Numbered from the stretch's first letter, positions 8,995-17,534 are shown. The stretch: DNA of 64,000 bases from Sporosarcina luteola (GCF_023715535.1 NZ_JAMBOI010000001.1:186001-250000); one strand, 5' to 3'. Program-made: numbers and translations. The notes: generated by a model not told the origin, from the letters alone.

Positions 8995-9140
8995 GGTGCC
9001 TGTGTAAGATGCATTTATGACTATTCATTGTTTTGGATTAAAATGCAAAAGGAATCCAATGACATGCTGTGCTCATTGGATTCCTCTTTTTATATATGCA
9101 ATTGTAGTGCATAGTCTGAATAGTGTGCTGCACAGGCACC
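8995..9140 (+). repeat. GGTGCC hairpin repeat, copy 4 (complete)
   Basis: Complete 146-bp unit ending in GCTGCACAGGCACC at 9140. The perfect 13-bp stem is 9050-9062 with 9073-9085. Compared with copy 3, the pair at the equivalent position is T9055:A9080, a compensatory change that preserves pairing. Arms are otherwise nearly the same as in the other copies. Confidence 0.93.
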
Positions 9141-9162
9141 TATATCTGGCGCATATATCTTA

Positions 9163-9178
9163 GTGCTGCACAGGCACC
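9163..9178 (+). repeat. Solo right end of the GGTGCC repeat
   Basis: GTGCTGCACAGGCACC recurs 38 bp downstream of the right end of copy 4, without a left arm or hairpin. It directly abuts the truncated coding remnant at 9179. This looks like an end-proximal duplication or the scar of another copy. Confidence 0.75.
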
Positions 9179-9350
9179 TACATCTAATACATGCCGTCTT
9201 TTCAAAAGCTCGATAGTTGGGGAGTCTGTTACCAATACCTTTATCTCTTCATTTGAAATCAACGACTTATTTGGTCCATTGTAAATCTCACGAACTTTTT
9301 CATGGGGAACCACACCATATAAGCTCGTACAAGCAACAATATAATCAAGA
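9179..9350 (-). pseudogene. Truncated protein remnant continuing from the pRiA4b-like gene in another frame
   Basis: Immediately after the TGA that ends the gene at 9352, the minus strand stays open in the -1 frame for about 57 codons with natural-looking protein sequence (LILDYIVACTSLYGVVPHEK, later a VTDSPTIELLKRR segment). It stops being protein-like exactly where the solo repeat right end begins at 9178. There is no start codon with a ribosome binding site, so it is either the frameshifted C-terminal part of the upstream gene or a separate gene that has lost its start. I do not recognise the domain with certainty. Confidence 0.5.
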
Positions 9351-9351
9351 A

Positions 9352-10038
9352 TCAGGTCTTAAAAAATGGAAATTCCACCTGCTCCACTTGCTTTGGACCA
9401 CGATACTTATCTGATTTCACTTTATAGTTTTCATGATCAATTCGATCCCACTCGGTTTTCTGGTACTTCATGTATTTTAGCGATTCGTTGATGGCGTCTA
9501 TATCAAAAGGCTTGTAATATTGTCTATCCGCCCATTCATGGGTTGCGAAATAATCGGGATGAGATGGATCGTGATATACATTCAAAAAATGGTCATATCC
9601 TGCTGGACCCCCAACATCTTCGGGAGGTGCTGTGCCCTCTCCCGCAAGAACGGTCGGGAAACCGAAATAATAATCCTCTACAATCTCCTCAAGATCCACA
9701 ATGATCCGCCAATCATCCCCCGAATCATATTTATACAAGAATTGGACATTCGCTTCCAAGTACTTATCTATTTTCAAATGCGAAGGACGTTTTAGCGTCA
9801 AACCATTAAGTTTTTTCCCATACTCTTCATGAATCAAAGGATTATTTGTAATGAAAAGCCCACCCACCTCTATATCGAAGTAATGATAAGGCTCATCGAT
9901 ATACCTGCTTTGAAAGTTCGTGACATTTTGAATCATTTCATGCAGTCGGTTAAACGTTGCCCCAGTCGGCAGAATAACCCTTCTCCAAATCGGTGGACTG
10001 ATATCTTCAAATGTCAGTTTCAAAATATACGCTTTCAT
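9352..10038 (-). CDS. Plasmid pRiA4b ORF-3-like family protein
   Basis: 228-residue protein. Features typical of the pRiA4b ORF-3 family (PF07929) are the opening strand ILKLTFEDISPPIWRRV, the central YKYDSGDDW motif at about residues 108-116, and GEGTAPPEDVGGPAGYDHFL at about 136-155. Its function is unknown in all members. ATG 10038 follows GAGGTG. The protein ends VEFPFFKT, and related-looking sequence continues in a shifted frame (9179-9350), so the C-terminus may have been cut by a frameshift. It is a single-gene unit between repeat copies. Confidence 0.8.
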   Translation of the reverse strand: MKAYILKLTFEDISPPIWRRVILPTGATFNRLHEMIQNVTNFQSRYIDEPYHYFDIEVGGLFITNNPLIHEEYGKKLNGLTLKRPSHLKIDKYLEANVQFLYKYDSGDDWRIIVDLEEIVEDYYFGFPTVLAGEGTAPPEDVGGPAGYDHFLNVYHDPSHPDYFATHEWADRQYYKPFDIDAINESLKYMKYQKTEWDRIDHENYKVKSDKYRGPKQVEQVEFPFFKT

Positions 10039-10153
10039 GGAAACACCTCAACTCTCCCAAAATTCGATATACCAGTTAGTATTAAGTCTAAATCTCCTTC
10101 CTTAAAATAGCCAGTTTGTATTGTGCACGCACTTTAACCGGCGCTTTTTATAC

Positions 10154-10300
10154 GGTGCCTGTGCATGGTACATTTATGACTATTCGCATCTTTAAATAAA
10201 CATACAAAAAAGAAACCAATGACATGTTGCCATCATTGGTTTCCTCTTTCCTATTATACAATTGTAGTGAATAACCAGAATAGTGTGCTGCACAGGCACC
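10154..10300 (+). repeat. GGTGCC hairpin repeat, copy 5 (complete, 147 bp)
   Basis: Terminal inverted repeats GGTGCCTGTGCA / TGCACAGGCACC. An 11-bp perfect stem, 10212-10222 with 10233-10243, has an A10215:T10240 pair where copy 3 has G:C and copy 4 has T:A. On the minus strand the stem is followed by TTTTTTG, so it should terminate the tad operon that ends at 10326. Downstream of the right end, GTTTCGGGCACCGTTTCG is a short duplication of the border. The rest of the 287-bp gap (10039-10153) shows no other feature. Confidence 0.95.
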
Positions 10301-10325
10301 GTTTCGGGCACCGTTTCGACCGCCC

Positions 10326-11252
10326 CTAAAACACCATCTGCAACAAATAAATCACCAACGGCCCCAACATCACGATAAACATCGCCGGAAAAATGAAAAA
10401 CAACATTGGAAACACCATCTTAACCGGCGCTTTCATTGCTTGTTCCCGCGCCATTTGTGTACGTTGTTCGCGGATCCGGTGGGTCAATGAGCGCAACGCC
10501 TTCGCCATGCCTACGCCCAATATATCCGCTTGGATCAACGACGTAATGATGCTTTGGAATTGATGCACGGGGACGCGGCTCCTCAAGTCGGCGAACGCTT
10601 CCCTTCTTGATTTGCCAAGTTCCATATCCCGCATCGTTTGCAAAAATTCGTCGGACAAAGGTCCTTTCATCTGCCGGCATATTTTCATGATTGACGCATC
10701 GAGCCCCATTCCCGCCTCAATTGACAAGTTGACCATGTCGAAGAAATCCGGCATCATTTTCTGGATCGCTAGCCGCCGCCGCTTGATAAGCGCACTTACA
10801 TAGAAAGACATATAATACATCGCGAGAATGGCCATGACAGAAGATAAAAGCACTATGGAAATAACCGGAATCCCCATCTTCAACAACAGCAGGACGAAGC
10901 AAAGGAAGACGGTCGCCCCGACAAGAAGTTGAAGGAGCCGGAAATCGGTCGGCGTCAAACCCATCGGATAGCCGGCCTCGCGCAGCCGCTCCTCCAACGC
11001 CTTCTTTTTCGCAGGCTTCGTGCGATGATCGATCCACATTTTCAGCCCGCGATTGGTTCTCTCTAAAATGCCCCAATTAAAAGCCTTCCTCCCGGGATCT
11101 TTTTCAAGCCGATCAACTCCATCGTCCGAACCGAAATAGTCAACCAATCTACCATAGATGACAATTTCCCGCCTGAACAGTTGACTGAGGGCCGCTCCAA
11201 TGATTAACGTAAAAAACAGTGCTCCGAATACGATGAACAATACGGAAGCCAC
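10326..11252 (-). CDS. tadC: Tad pilus platform protein TadC (type II secretion F family)
   Basis: Inner-membrane platform protein of the tight-adherence (Flp) pilus machine. At 308 residues it has the family's usual length. An N-terminal membrane helix is followed by two central helices (about 105-155), then a T2SSF domain with the conserved MPDFFDMVNLSIEAGMGLDAS segment and a C-terminal helix pair (VKMVFPMLFFIFPAMFIVMLGP). It is the last gene of the tad operon, 3 bp after tadB. Repeat copy 5 immediately downstream supplies a terminator-like hairpin. Confidence 0.93.
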   Translation of the reverse strand: MASVLFIVFGALFFTLIIGAALSQLFRREIVIYGRLVDYFGSDDGVDRLEKDPGRKAFNWGILERTNRGLKMWIDHRTKPAKKKALEERLREAGYPMGLTPTDFRLLQLLVGATVFLCFVLLLLKMGIPVISIVLLSSVMAILAMYYMSFYVSALIKRRRLAIQKMMPDFFDMVNLSIEAGMGLDASIMKICRQMKGPLSDEFLQTMRDMELGKSRREAFADLRSRVPVHQFQSIITSLIQADILGVGMAKALRSLTHRIREQRTQMAREQAMKAPVKMVFPMLFFIFPAMFIVMLGPLVIYLLQMVF

Positions 11253-11255
11253 TTG

Positions 11256-12209
11256 CTACACCTCGATATGGACAATTTTTTTAATAAACAACCAGCCGAC
11301 AATGATGCTGAAAGCTCCATAAATGACCATCGCCCAACCGACCGGGTGGGAAAACAGTGTCTGGAAATATTCGGGGTTCACCAATCGGATATAGACAGCG
11401 AGAGCAATCGGAAGAATCGTGATGATGACAGACGAAAATCGCCCTTGTGCGGTCAACGTCCGGATTTCTCCTTTAATCCGAGCCCGATCAAAAATGACGT
11501 TTTGCATCGTTTCCAATAAATACGCCATATTCCCGCCCGTTTTCCGTTGGACAATCAACGTATTCAAGACGATCTCCAGCTCTTTTTCCGGCAGCCTCTC
11601 CTGCAAATTTTGAAAAGCCTCTTCGTACGATAACCCATAGTTGATTTCCTGGATCGCTTTCAGGAATTCAGGGCCAAGCGGGTCATCCATCTCTTCCGCC
11701 ACCATTTTGAGCGCCTGCATGAAGCTGAAGCCCGCACGCATGGCATTCGCGATGATGCCGAGCGCCTCCCCTAGTTGGTTGGACGCCAATAGGAGGCGAA
11801 TTCGTCTTCTCCTCTTAACGTAAGCAATCGGCAAATAAAATCCAATGACACTTATGATGGCAACAAAGAGAAAATGCATTTCATAATAATTCCCCATCAA
11901 CAGAATGAGAATGACAATGATCACGCGGCTAATAAACAACTCCCCTAACGAGAGCTTCACCCCCGATTGGACGAGGAGATATTCATTCTTCGACAAGTTC
12001 AAGGCGGCTTCAATCGCCTTCGCTAGCGACTTGATCGGGGAGTTACGCTTCTCCTCTTCCCGCCTTTCACGTTTTTTCACGACTTCCCATTCAATATAAT
12101 GTTTCAGCCTTTTCTCGTACTTCCCTTTTTCCACGACCAGTACAATGAAAAGCCGAAAAAGCAAAGTCCCGATGATAAATGCCAGGGAAGTGATCAGAAG
12201 CATTTTCAT
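11256..12209 (-). CDS. tadB: Tad pilus platform protein TadB (type II secretion F family)
   Basis: Second membrane platform subunit, homologous to TadC. ATG 12207-12209 overlaps the stop of tadA (ATGA) and follows GGGGGAG by a normal spacing. The longer frame with MEGGVG ahead of it is not needed. It has an N-terminal helix, a basic cytoplasmic stretch, two helices around residues 80-125, and a T2SSF domain with ANAMRAGFSFMQALKMVAEE at about 150-170. The C-terminal helices are at about 245-315. Its length of 317 fits the family. Confidence 0.93.
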   Translation of the reverse strand: MKMLLITSLAFIIGTLLFRLFIVLVVEKGKYEKRLKHYIEWEVVKKRERREEEKRNSPIKSLAKAIEAALNLSKNEYLLVQSGVKLSLGELFISRVIIVILILLMGNYYEMHFLFVAIISVIGFYLPIAYVKRRRRIRLLLASNQLGEALGIIANAMRAGFSFMQALKMVAEEMDDPLGPEFLKAIQEINYGLSYEEAFQNLQERLPEKELEIVLNTLIVQRKTGGNMAYLLETMQNVIFDRARIKGEIRTLTAQGRFSSVIITILPIALAVYIRLVNPEYFQTLFSHPVGWAMVIYGAFSIIVGWLFIKKIVHIEV

Positions 12210-13534
12210 TCCCACTCCCCCTTCCACAAGAACTGATTGCCGGACATCAATAATCGTTCATAACAGTAAGGACGAATGCCGGTCGATGCAAACTTTCCGA
12301 TAACTCTCCCCAACGTGTCTTTACTCGTTTGATAGACAAAAATATCCTGCAGGATGATATTGTCGCCTTCCATCCCTAGAACTTCTGTGATCTTCGTTAT
12401 TTTCCGAGACCCATCCCTCATCCGATCCTGTTGCACAATCAAGTCCAATGCCCCTGCTATCTGTTCACGGATCGCACGCACCGGCAAGTCGAACCCGGCC
12501 ATGAGCACCATCGTCTCAAGCCTTGCCACTAAATCTCTCGGCGAGTTGGCGTGCCCCGTCCCCAAACTGCCCTCATGCCCCGTATTCATCGCCTGAAGCA
12601 TATCCAACGTCTCCGCGCCGCGCACCTCACCGACGATGATGCGGTCCGGGCGCATCCGTAAGGAGTTTCGGACTAAATCGCGAATCGTGACCTCGCCTTG
12701 ACCTTCAATGTTCCGCGGACGAGATTCAAGCGACACGACGTGCTCCTGGGAAAGCTGCAACTCGGCCGCATCCTCGATTGTCACTATCCGCTCCTTCGTG
12801 GAAATGAAAGAAGATAAGACGTTCAATGTACTCGTCTTCCCCGTTCCTGTTCCTCCGCTAATGAAAATATTGAGCTTCGATTCTACAGCCGCTTTCAAAA
12901 AGGCAGCCATATCTTCATTTAATGTATGTTTGCGCAATAAATCATGAATTGTAAACGGCACTTCGGAAAATTTCCGGATCGTGAGCGTCGGACCTTTCAA
13001 GGCGAGAGGCGGAATAATTGCATTCACACGCGAGCCGTCGGGCAACCTCGCATCGACCATCGGGACACTTTCATCGATCCGCCGTCCGAGCGGTGCAACT
13101 ATCTTCTCGATGACACGCAATATGTGAAGGTCATCCCGGAATGAAATGTTCACCCTTTCAATAACGCCGCCGATTTCCACATAGATCAAATTCGGCCCAT
13201 TCACCATCACCTCTGTGACGGAAGGATCTGCAAGCAACGGTGAAATCGGGCCATACCCAGTCAGTTCATGCGTCACATCCTGCTTCAACTGCTTCTTTTC
13301 CTCAAACGATAGATGGTTCGCTTCACTCAGAAAAAACGCATCCGCAAGCTGATGGATGAGAGGCTCCAGCTCCTTGTCCTGATGGGCAGGTTTTTTCAGC
13401 TCATCGACAAGATGATTATGGAGACGAACCCATAGATCGCTGGACGACTTGTTCAATTCAATCGGCTGCAGTCCCTTTGCCGAATGACGATTCGGTTCCT
13501 GCTGATTTCCGCCGAGCCGCGAAAGCAATGACAT
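12206..13534 (-). CDS. tadA: Tad pilus assembly ATPase TadA/CpaF
   Basis: Cytoplasmic secretion ATPase (442 residues) that drives Flp pilus assembly. Walker A GGTGTGKTS is at 227-235, the Asp-box/Walker B region follows (RIVTIEDAAELQL), and the signature GEVRGAETLDMLQAMNTGHEG and the His box (SLGTGHANS) are intact. The N-terminal all-helical region is typical of CpaF. Its ATG overlaps the stop of tadZ at 13534, giving translational coupling. Confidence 0.95.
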   Translation of the reverse strand: MSLLSRLGGNQQEPNRHSAKGLQPIELNKSSSDLWVRLHNHLVDELKKPAHQDKELEPLIHQLADAFFLSEANHLSFEEKKQLKQDVTHELTGYGPISPLLADPSVTEVMVNGPNLIYVEIGGVIERVNISFRDDLHILRVIEKIVAPLGRRIDESVPMVDARLPDGSRVNAIIPPLALKGPTLTIRKFSEVPFTIHDLLRKHTLNEDMAAFLKAAVESKLNIFISGGTGTGKTSTLNVLSSFISTKERIVTIEDAAELQLSQEHVVSLESRPRNIEGQGEVTIRDLVRNSLRMRPDRIIVGEVRGAETLDMLQAMNTGHEGSLGTGHANSPRDLVARLETMVLMAGFDLPVRAIREQIAGALDLIVQQDRMRDGSRKITKITEVLGMEGDNIILQDIFVYQTSKDTLGRVIGKFASTGIRPYCYERLLMSGNQFLWKGEWE

Positions 13535-14700
13535 TACGCATGCCCCCCTGCATGGCCGAGCACTTCCGCCGGTTTATTGTTGGAGAGGTTCGGACGGACA
13601 ATTACGACAGCCATTTTCGTTATATTCCGTGCAAATCCCGACCGCGGATGGGACATTTGTACAGGAACCCCTTCATTCGCAGCTGTCGTCATCAACTTCT
13701 CCTTCGCAGGCAACGTTGCAAACAGCCTCTTGCCGACGACTTGTTCCACCATGTCCATTGAAATCCCTTTCACTTTGAAATGACGATTCAACACAACTTT
13801 CACACGGTCTTCCAGTCCCAATAAAGCCAACGTCTCAATTAGCAGCTTGCTATTTTTCAATGTTGGCAAATCCATATACGTCATGACGAGAATTTCATCC
13901 GAGCTTTCAAGCGCCACGATAGTATTTTCATTCATATGGCCCGACACATCAATCAGGACGACATCGAACCGCTGCTTCAATGCATGGATCGCTTTCCGCA
14001 CATCATTTCCAGTAATGACCTCGGCAAATTCCGGACGTTGAGGTGCCGCCAAAATGAAAATGCTCTGTTTGGAAAGTGTCAAGTAGTCCTCGATCCGTTT
14101 CGCATCCAAGTCTTCTTTCACCCAATCGTAAATTGTCCGCTTCGGCCGGGCGTCCAAATACATCGACACATCGCCGAACTGCAAATCCAAATCGAGGATG
14201 GCAACCCGTTTTGACTGCCTTGAAAGCTCAGCAGCCAAATTGACGGTGACCGTCGTTTTTCCGACCCCACCTTTCGTACTCGCAACCGTTATCACTTTCG
14301 CATTTTTCCGGAGCTCAGGCTGTTTACGCTCTAACGAAACCCTCTTCTCCATCGCATGGCGAAGAGTTTCTTGGATTTTTTCAAGAGGCTCATCAAGGAA
14401 AATGACATCATCCACACCTGCCCGCAACGCCCGCTTCATATTGAATTCATCTTCCGATTCGAACACGAACAAGATCGGTGTCGTCATGAAGGACTGGGAG
14501 ATCTTTGAACAAAGACTATAAATATCGGAAAAATTGAGATTCGGCAACAGGACGACACAATATCCGACCATAGCCTTCAATTGCTCAAACAGCATTGATT
14601 CATTTTCGGCCCAAAACATCTCCATATCACTGCTCGCTGCAATTTCTTCCATCCGGGACACCCATTCCCCGTTTCCGGTCAAGGTGATCAATTTACTCAT
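13534..14700 (-). CDS. tadZ: Tad pilus localisation protein TadZ/CpaE (MinD-like ATPase)
   Basis: 388 residues in two parts. An N-terminal atypical receiver-like domain (about 1-120) lacks a clear phospho-acceptor Asp pattern. A MinD/ParA-type ATPase domain has a deviant Walker A, STKGGVGKTT, at 141-150, then DLDLQFGDV and LIDVSGH. TadZ homologues mark the pole or site of pilus assembly. It is coupled to tadA (shared ATG/stop) and overlaps the stop of the cpaB gene. Confidence 0.93.
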   Translation of the reverse strand: MSKLITLTGNGEWVSRMEEIAASSDMEMFWAENESMLFEQLKAMVGYCVVLLPNLNFSDIYSLCSKISQSFMTTPILFVFESEDEFNMKRALRAGVDDVIFLDEPLEKIQETLRHAMEKRVSLERKQPELRKNAKVITVASTKGGVGKTTVTVNLAAELSRQSKRVAILDLDLQFGDVSMYLDARPKRTIYDWVKEDLDAKRIEDYLTLSKQSIFILAAPQRPEFAEVITGNDVRKAIHALKQRFDVVLIDVSGHMNENTIVALESSDEILVMTYMDLPTLKNSKLLIETLALLGLEDRVKVVLNRHFKVKGISMDMVEQVVGKRLFATLPAKEKLMTTAANEGVPVQMSHPRSGFARNITKMAVVIVRPNLSNNKPAEVLGHAGGHA

Positions 14701-15284
14701 ATCGGCCTGAACACCCCTTTATGCAAATCATCTTCATGGACATGCGTGCGCTCCGGCTCAATCTCATGATCCCCCTCTTCCCGCAACAGCAAGTGAAGAT
14801 CATACTTTGTCGCAAAGCTCAACGTCAGCCCCTCGACCGGCGTCACTTCGATCGTCACCATCTGATAACGGTTCATCGTTTCCTCGTCATCGGCTGCATG
14901 GCCAATCGCCAACACCTTCACGTCCTGCAACAATAGCGTCGCCGCATCATGCTGCGTCTCCTTCTGCTCTTCAGGCACAACCAAAATCGCGACAATATCG
15001 ACATGTGCCCCCGGCTCAATGAACCCAGCCACTCCTTGCACATCGGTCACGGCAATCGTTATCGCACGTTTGCCTTCAGGAATCGGCAGCATTTCATTCT
15101 TCTGCACTACCACTGGTTGCTGCTCGGTAGGTTCCTGCTTGGCAGGTTGTTTAGCTTCAGTCTCCTCGATAACGACAGGAGCTGCCGGTTTACTTGTTTC
15201 ATAATTCTTAACGACGACATACAACATGCCGGCAGCCAGGAATCCAAACACGATTGCCACTAACCAGATTCTCTTCGGATTCAC
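14697..15284 (-). CDS. cpaB: Flp pilus assembly protein CpaB/RcpC
   Basis: 195 residues. An N-terminal membrane helix (about 6-25) is followed by a Pro/Glu/Gln-rich linker and an SAF/RcpC core with the recognisable PEGKRAITIAVTDVQGVAGF then IEPGAHVDIV. In Gram-negatives it contacts the secretin RcpA. There is no secretin here, so in this organism it probably stabilises the pilus in the wall. The His/Glu/Asp-rich C-terminal tail is unusual. It lies between the TadG-like gene (27 bp upstream) and tadZ (4-bp overlap). Confidence 0.85.
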   Translation of the reverse strand: MNPKRIWLVAIVFGFLAAGMLYVVVKNYETSKPAAPVVIEETEAKQPAKQEPTEQQPVVVQKNEMLPIPEGKRAITIAVTDVQGVAGFIEPGAHVDIVAILVVPEEQKETQHDAATLLLQDVKVLAIGHAADDEETMNRYQMVTIEVTPVEGLTLSFATKYDLHLLLREEGDHEIEPERTHVHEDDLHKGVFRPI

Positions 15285-15310
15285 CTTTTCACCTGCTTAA
15301 TTGTTTTTTG

Positions 15311-16243
15311 TTATTTCACAAGCTTCACTCTATAAAGATTGGTCTCCGTTCCATTGTCATCAAAGATGCCTCCGGTTACGAAGTCCATGAAGCGGCCGGT
15401 TATTACATGATTGTTTTGGGTACCGACTTTTTCTAACCAGACTGCAGCAAATCCGCTAATTTTTACAATGTCTTTCCCTTTTGCGTCTTTGTAGGTTTCA
15501 ATTAACGGAATAATAACAACCCGATTACAATCAAAATCAGCTGTTTCAAAGACTTTACAGTGCTGTTTATTCGCGTCCTGATCAATTCGATATTGAAAAG
15601 CTGGACGAGCAATTCCCCAGCTTAATCCCGGCTCGGTGAGTACTTCATCTCCAATTTTATATGTGGATTTACTACCATTTTTTATCGTTTCACCCATAGC
15701 CGACCCATTTCCTTCTAGAGCTAAAAAACCGTAATTACCCTTATTGCCATTGCCAGAACTAAAGTTCAAGTTATACTGATCGCCTGCTTGATAATCGCCT
15801 AATAAAGGGCCAACAGGAACAATCCCATCCTTCTTCACCAATGCCGAATGTACCAACTCAGCACGTGCAACGGCATAGATATCTGTATCTTCTATCCCAA
15901 GAATTCGTGCAAACGTCATTTTCTTATTGACCGTTTTCTCAATTTCGATCGCTTTGGCCTCTGTCTCCAATTCCGTATCTGCTATTGTAAATCCGTTTTT
16001 AGATGCAATATGCTTTGCGGTTACTTTTGCTTCATCCTGAGACACTAACAAACGCTGTGCCCCACCAAGTACAGCTGCATCCAATGCTTTTTGAAGCCGG
16101 CTTTTTTCGAAATAGATGGCACCTGCATCGACGACGAAGGCGGCGAAGCCGAGCAATGCAACAATGCTGAAGGCGACAAGTATTTTCGCGATGCCGCGCT
16201 CTTCTTTCACTGGAAACAGCAACGACTGTATTATTTTCTTCAT
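15311..16243 (-). CDS. TadG-like pilus assembly protein
   Basis: 310 residues, starting directly after the tadE stop. A short basic N-terminus leads into the Tad_N-type hydrophobic helix (IAKILVAFSIVALLGFAAFVVDAGAIYFEKSRLQKALDAA region, residues about 18-60), followed by an extracellular domain with two Cys (HCKVFETADFDC) that could form a disulfide. This fits the TadG/minor-pseudopilin class found after tadE. No von Willebrand A motif is seen, so it is shorter and simpler than proteobacterial TadG. Confidence 0.75.
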   Translation of the reverse strand: MKKIIQSLLFPVKEERGIAKILVAFSIVALLGFAAFVVDAGAIYFEKSRLQKALDAAVLGGAQRLLVSQDEAKVTAKHIASKNGFTIADTELETEAKAIEIEKTVNKKMTFARILGIEDTDIYAVARAELVHSALVKKDGIVPVGPLLGDYQAGDQYNLNFSSGNGNKGNYGFLALEGNGSAMGETIKNGSKSTYKIGDEVLTEPGLSWGIARPAFQYRIDQDANKQHCKVFETADFDCNRVVIIPLIETYKDAKGKDIVKISGFAAVWLEKVGTQNNHVITGRFMDFVTGGIFDDNGTETNLYRVKLVK

Positions 16244-16624
16244 TTATTCCACCCTCATTACTGTTTTGTTTTCCAGCTTAATTGGTCCAATCATAGTACT
16301 GATAAGCGGCGTCAATAGATCAATAGAATATGTCAACGTAATGGTGACTTCAATTCCGCTCGTACGACTCTCTTTAGATTTCGGGTCAATGTCTTTTTTC
16401 AATTTGCCTTGATTCAAGCTGCTCGTTGCCAGTTCAATCTTTTCATTGATTTTGCCATCCTCCGCCCCGACCGCCGCAACTCTGGCGGCTTCCCTACCGG
16501 CATGGTCGAGTGTCAAATACGCATGAAATACGCGCCCCAAATCGGTTATGCCGAATAATAAGATCAGCAATATGGGGAGGATGAGTGCGGTTTCGACTAA
16601 CGCCTGCCCCCGTTGTGATTTCAC
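16244..16624 (-). CDS. tadE: TadE-like pseudopilin
   Basis: 126 residues. The GTG start at 16624 overlaps the tadV stop in the sequence ATGTGA. The N-terminus SQRGQALVETALILPIL is the classical TadE domain: a prepilin-peptidase site (Gly, then Gln-Ala-x-x-Glu at +5) followed by a hydrophobic helix. It is a minor pseudopilin of the Flp system, expected to be processed by the TadV peptidase encoded just upstream. Confidence 0.9.
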   Translation of the reverse strand: MKSQRGQALVETALILPILLILLFGITDLGRVFHAYLTLDHAGREAARVAAVGAEDGKINEKIELATSSLNQGKLKKDIDPKSKESRTSGIEVTITLTYSIDLLTPLISTMIGPIKLENKTVMRVE

Positions 16625-17127
16625 ATGTACGCCTCCATTACGAACGCCAATATTGCACCGATTGCGAGCGGGACTGCATAAGGAATGTATAGCGACTTGT
16701 ACGATTGACCGAGTTTCTGAATGTCTTTGTTATTGTTGAATACGAGAGAGGAAGAAAGTGTATGTTGAATTGTAGAGCGGAGCCTTCTATTTTTCAGTAA
16801 AATGAAGAAAGAGATGATTCCTCCGATGGCTGCCCCGAAAAGGGTCGTGTACAATACGAAAACCGCCCCCTTCCATACGCCGACTGCGGCCAGCAATTTG
16901 ACATCCCCTGCCCCGATCCCCCCCTTGATGAACGGGATGATCAACAGCCCAAGCCCGACCAGAAATCCAAGCCCACTCATGAGTAACCCGTCGAAACCGG
17001 ATGTCACACCATGAAAAAGGAAACCTAATAAAATAGCAGGCAAAGTAACAACATTCAATATCTTTCGTTGACGTACATCGGTGACTACTGAAATAAGAAG
17101 GACAATTGCAATCATAATATTGGCCAA
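16621..17127 (-). CDS. tadV: Prepilin peptidase TadV/CpaA (type IV leader peptidase A24)
   Basis: Polytopic aspartyl protease that cleaves the leader of Flp and TadE. Both catalytic Asp residues are visible: VTDVRQRK near residue 17, and the GxGD motif (GGIGAGD) near residues 70-75. The TTG at 17127 is preferred because it lies 8 nt after AAAGGAG. An ATG at 17145 is upstream of that site. At about 168 residues with six hydrophobic segments it has the usual A24A small form. Confidence 0.9.
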   Translation of the reverse strand: MANIMIAIVLLISVVTDVRQRKILNVVTLPAILLGFLFHGVTSGFDGLLMSGLGFLVGLGLLIIPFIKGGIGAGDVKLLAAVGVWKGAVFVLYTTLFGAAIGGIISFFILLKNRRLRSTIQHTLSSSLVFNNNKDIQKLGQSYKSLYIPYAVPLAIGAILAFVMEAYM

Positions 17128-17190
17128 ACGGAATTCTCCTTTCATGTGGAAAATAGCCCAACTGCAGTCGGGCTATTCTCTGAATTATCT

Positions 17191-17382
17191 TCAACCACCA
17201 GGAGGCGGTGTAGCTCCTATGTTATTTATTTCATCTAAAATTTGTTGGAATAGATCAGCCAATGCTGGACCTAAAAATACTAGCACCGCAATGACCGCAA
17301 TCGCAATCAACCCCACCAATAACCCATACTCCGTCATCGCCTGACCGTCTTCCTCTTTCCAGAGTCTTTTGAACCAGTTCAC
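17191..17382 (-). CDS. flp: Flp/Fap pilin (major tad pilin)
   Basis: 63 residues. The leader MNWFKRLWKEEDG is followed by QAMTEYGLLVGLIAIAVIAV, which has the required Gly at -1 and the Glu-Tyr pair at +5/+6 of Flp pilins. The C-terminus is short and Pro/Gly-rich (ATPPPGG). GTG 17382 follows GAAGGAGG. It is the first gene of the operon, 63 bp ahead of tadV. The 152-bp gap to the divergent gene at 17535 must hold its promoter; I see no convincing -35/-10 pair. Confidence 0.95.
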   Translation of the reverse strand: MNWFKRLWKEEDGQAMTEYGLLVGLIAIAVIAVLVFLGPALADLFQQILDEINNIGATPPPGG

Positions 17383-17534
17383 GATTTTCCTCCTTCAATT
17401 TTCCTATTTCTTTTTTCCGTTCCACGTATCATATTAGGATTGAACATGCCCATGAAGGGCGAATGACCTAGCAACATTTTATTTATTGCTGAATCTTTAC
17501 AATCCCCAAGGAATAAGCTAATTAAAAAGGAGGC

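Noticed and set aside
16787-17194. A 135-codon minus-strand frame overlapping the prepilin peptidase
   Set aside because: It is an out-of-frame shadow of tadV, which has both catalytic Asp motifs.
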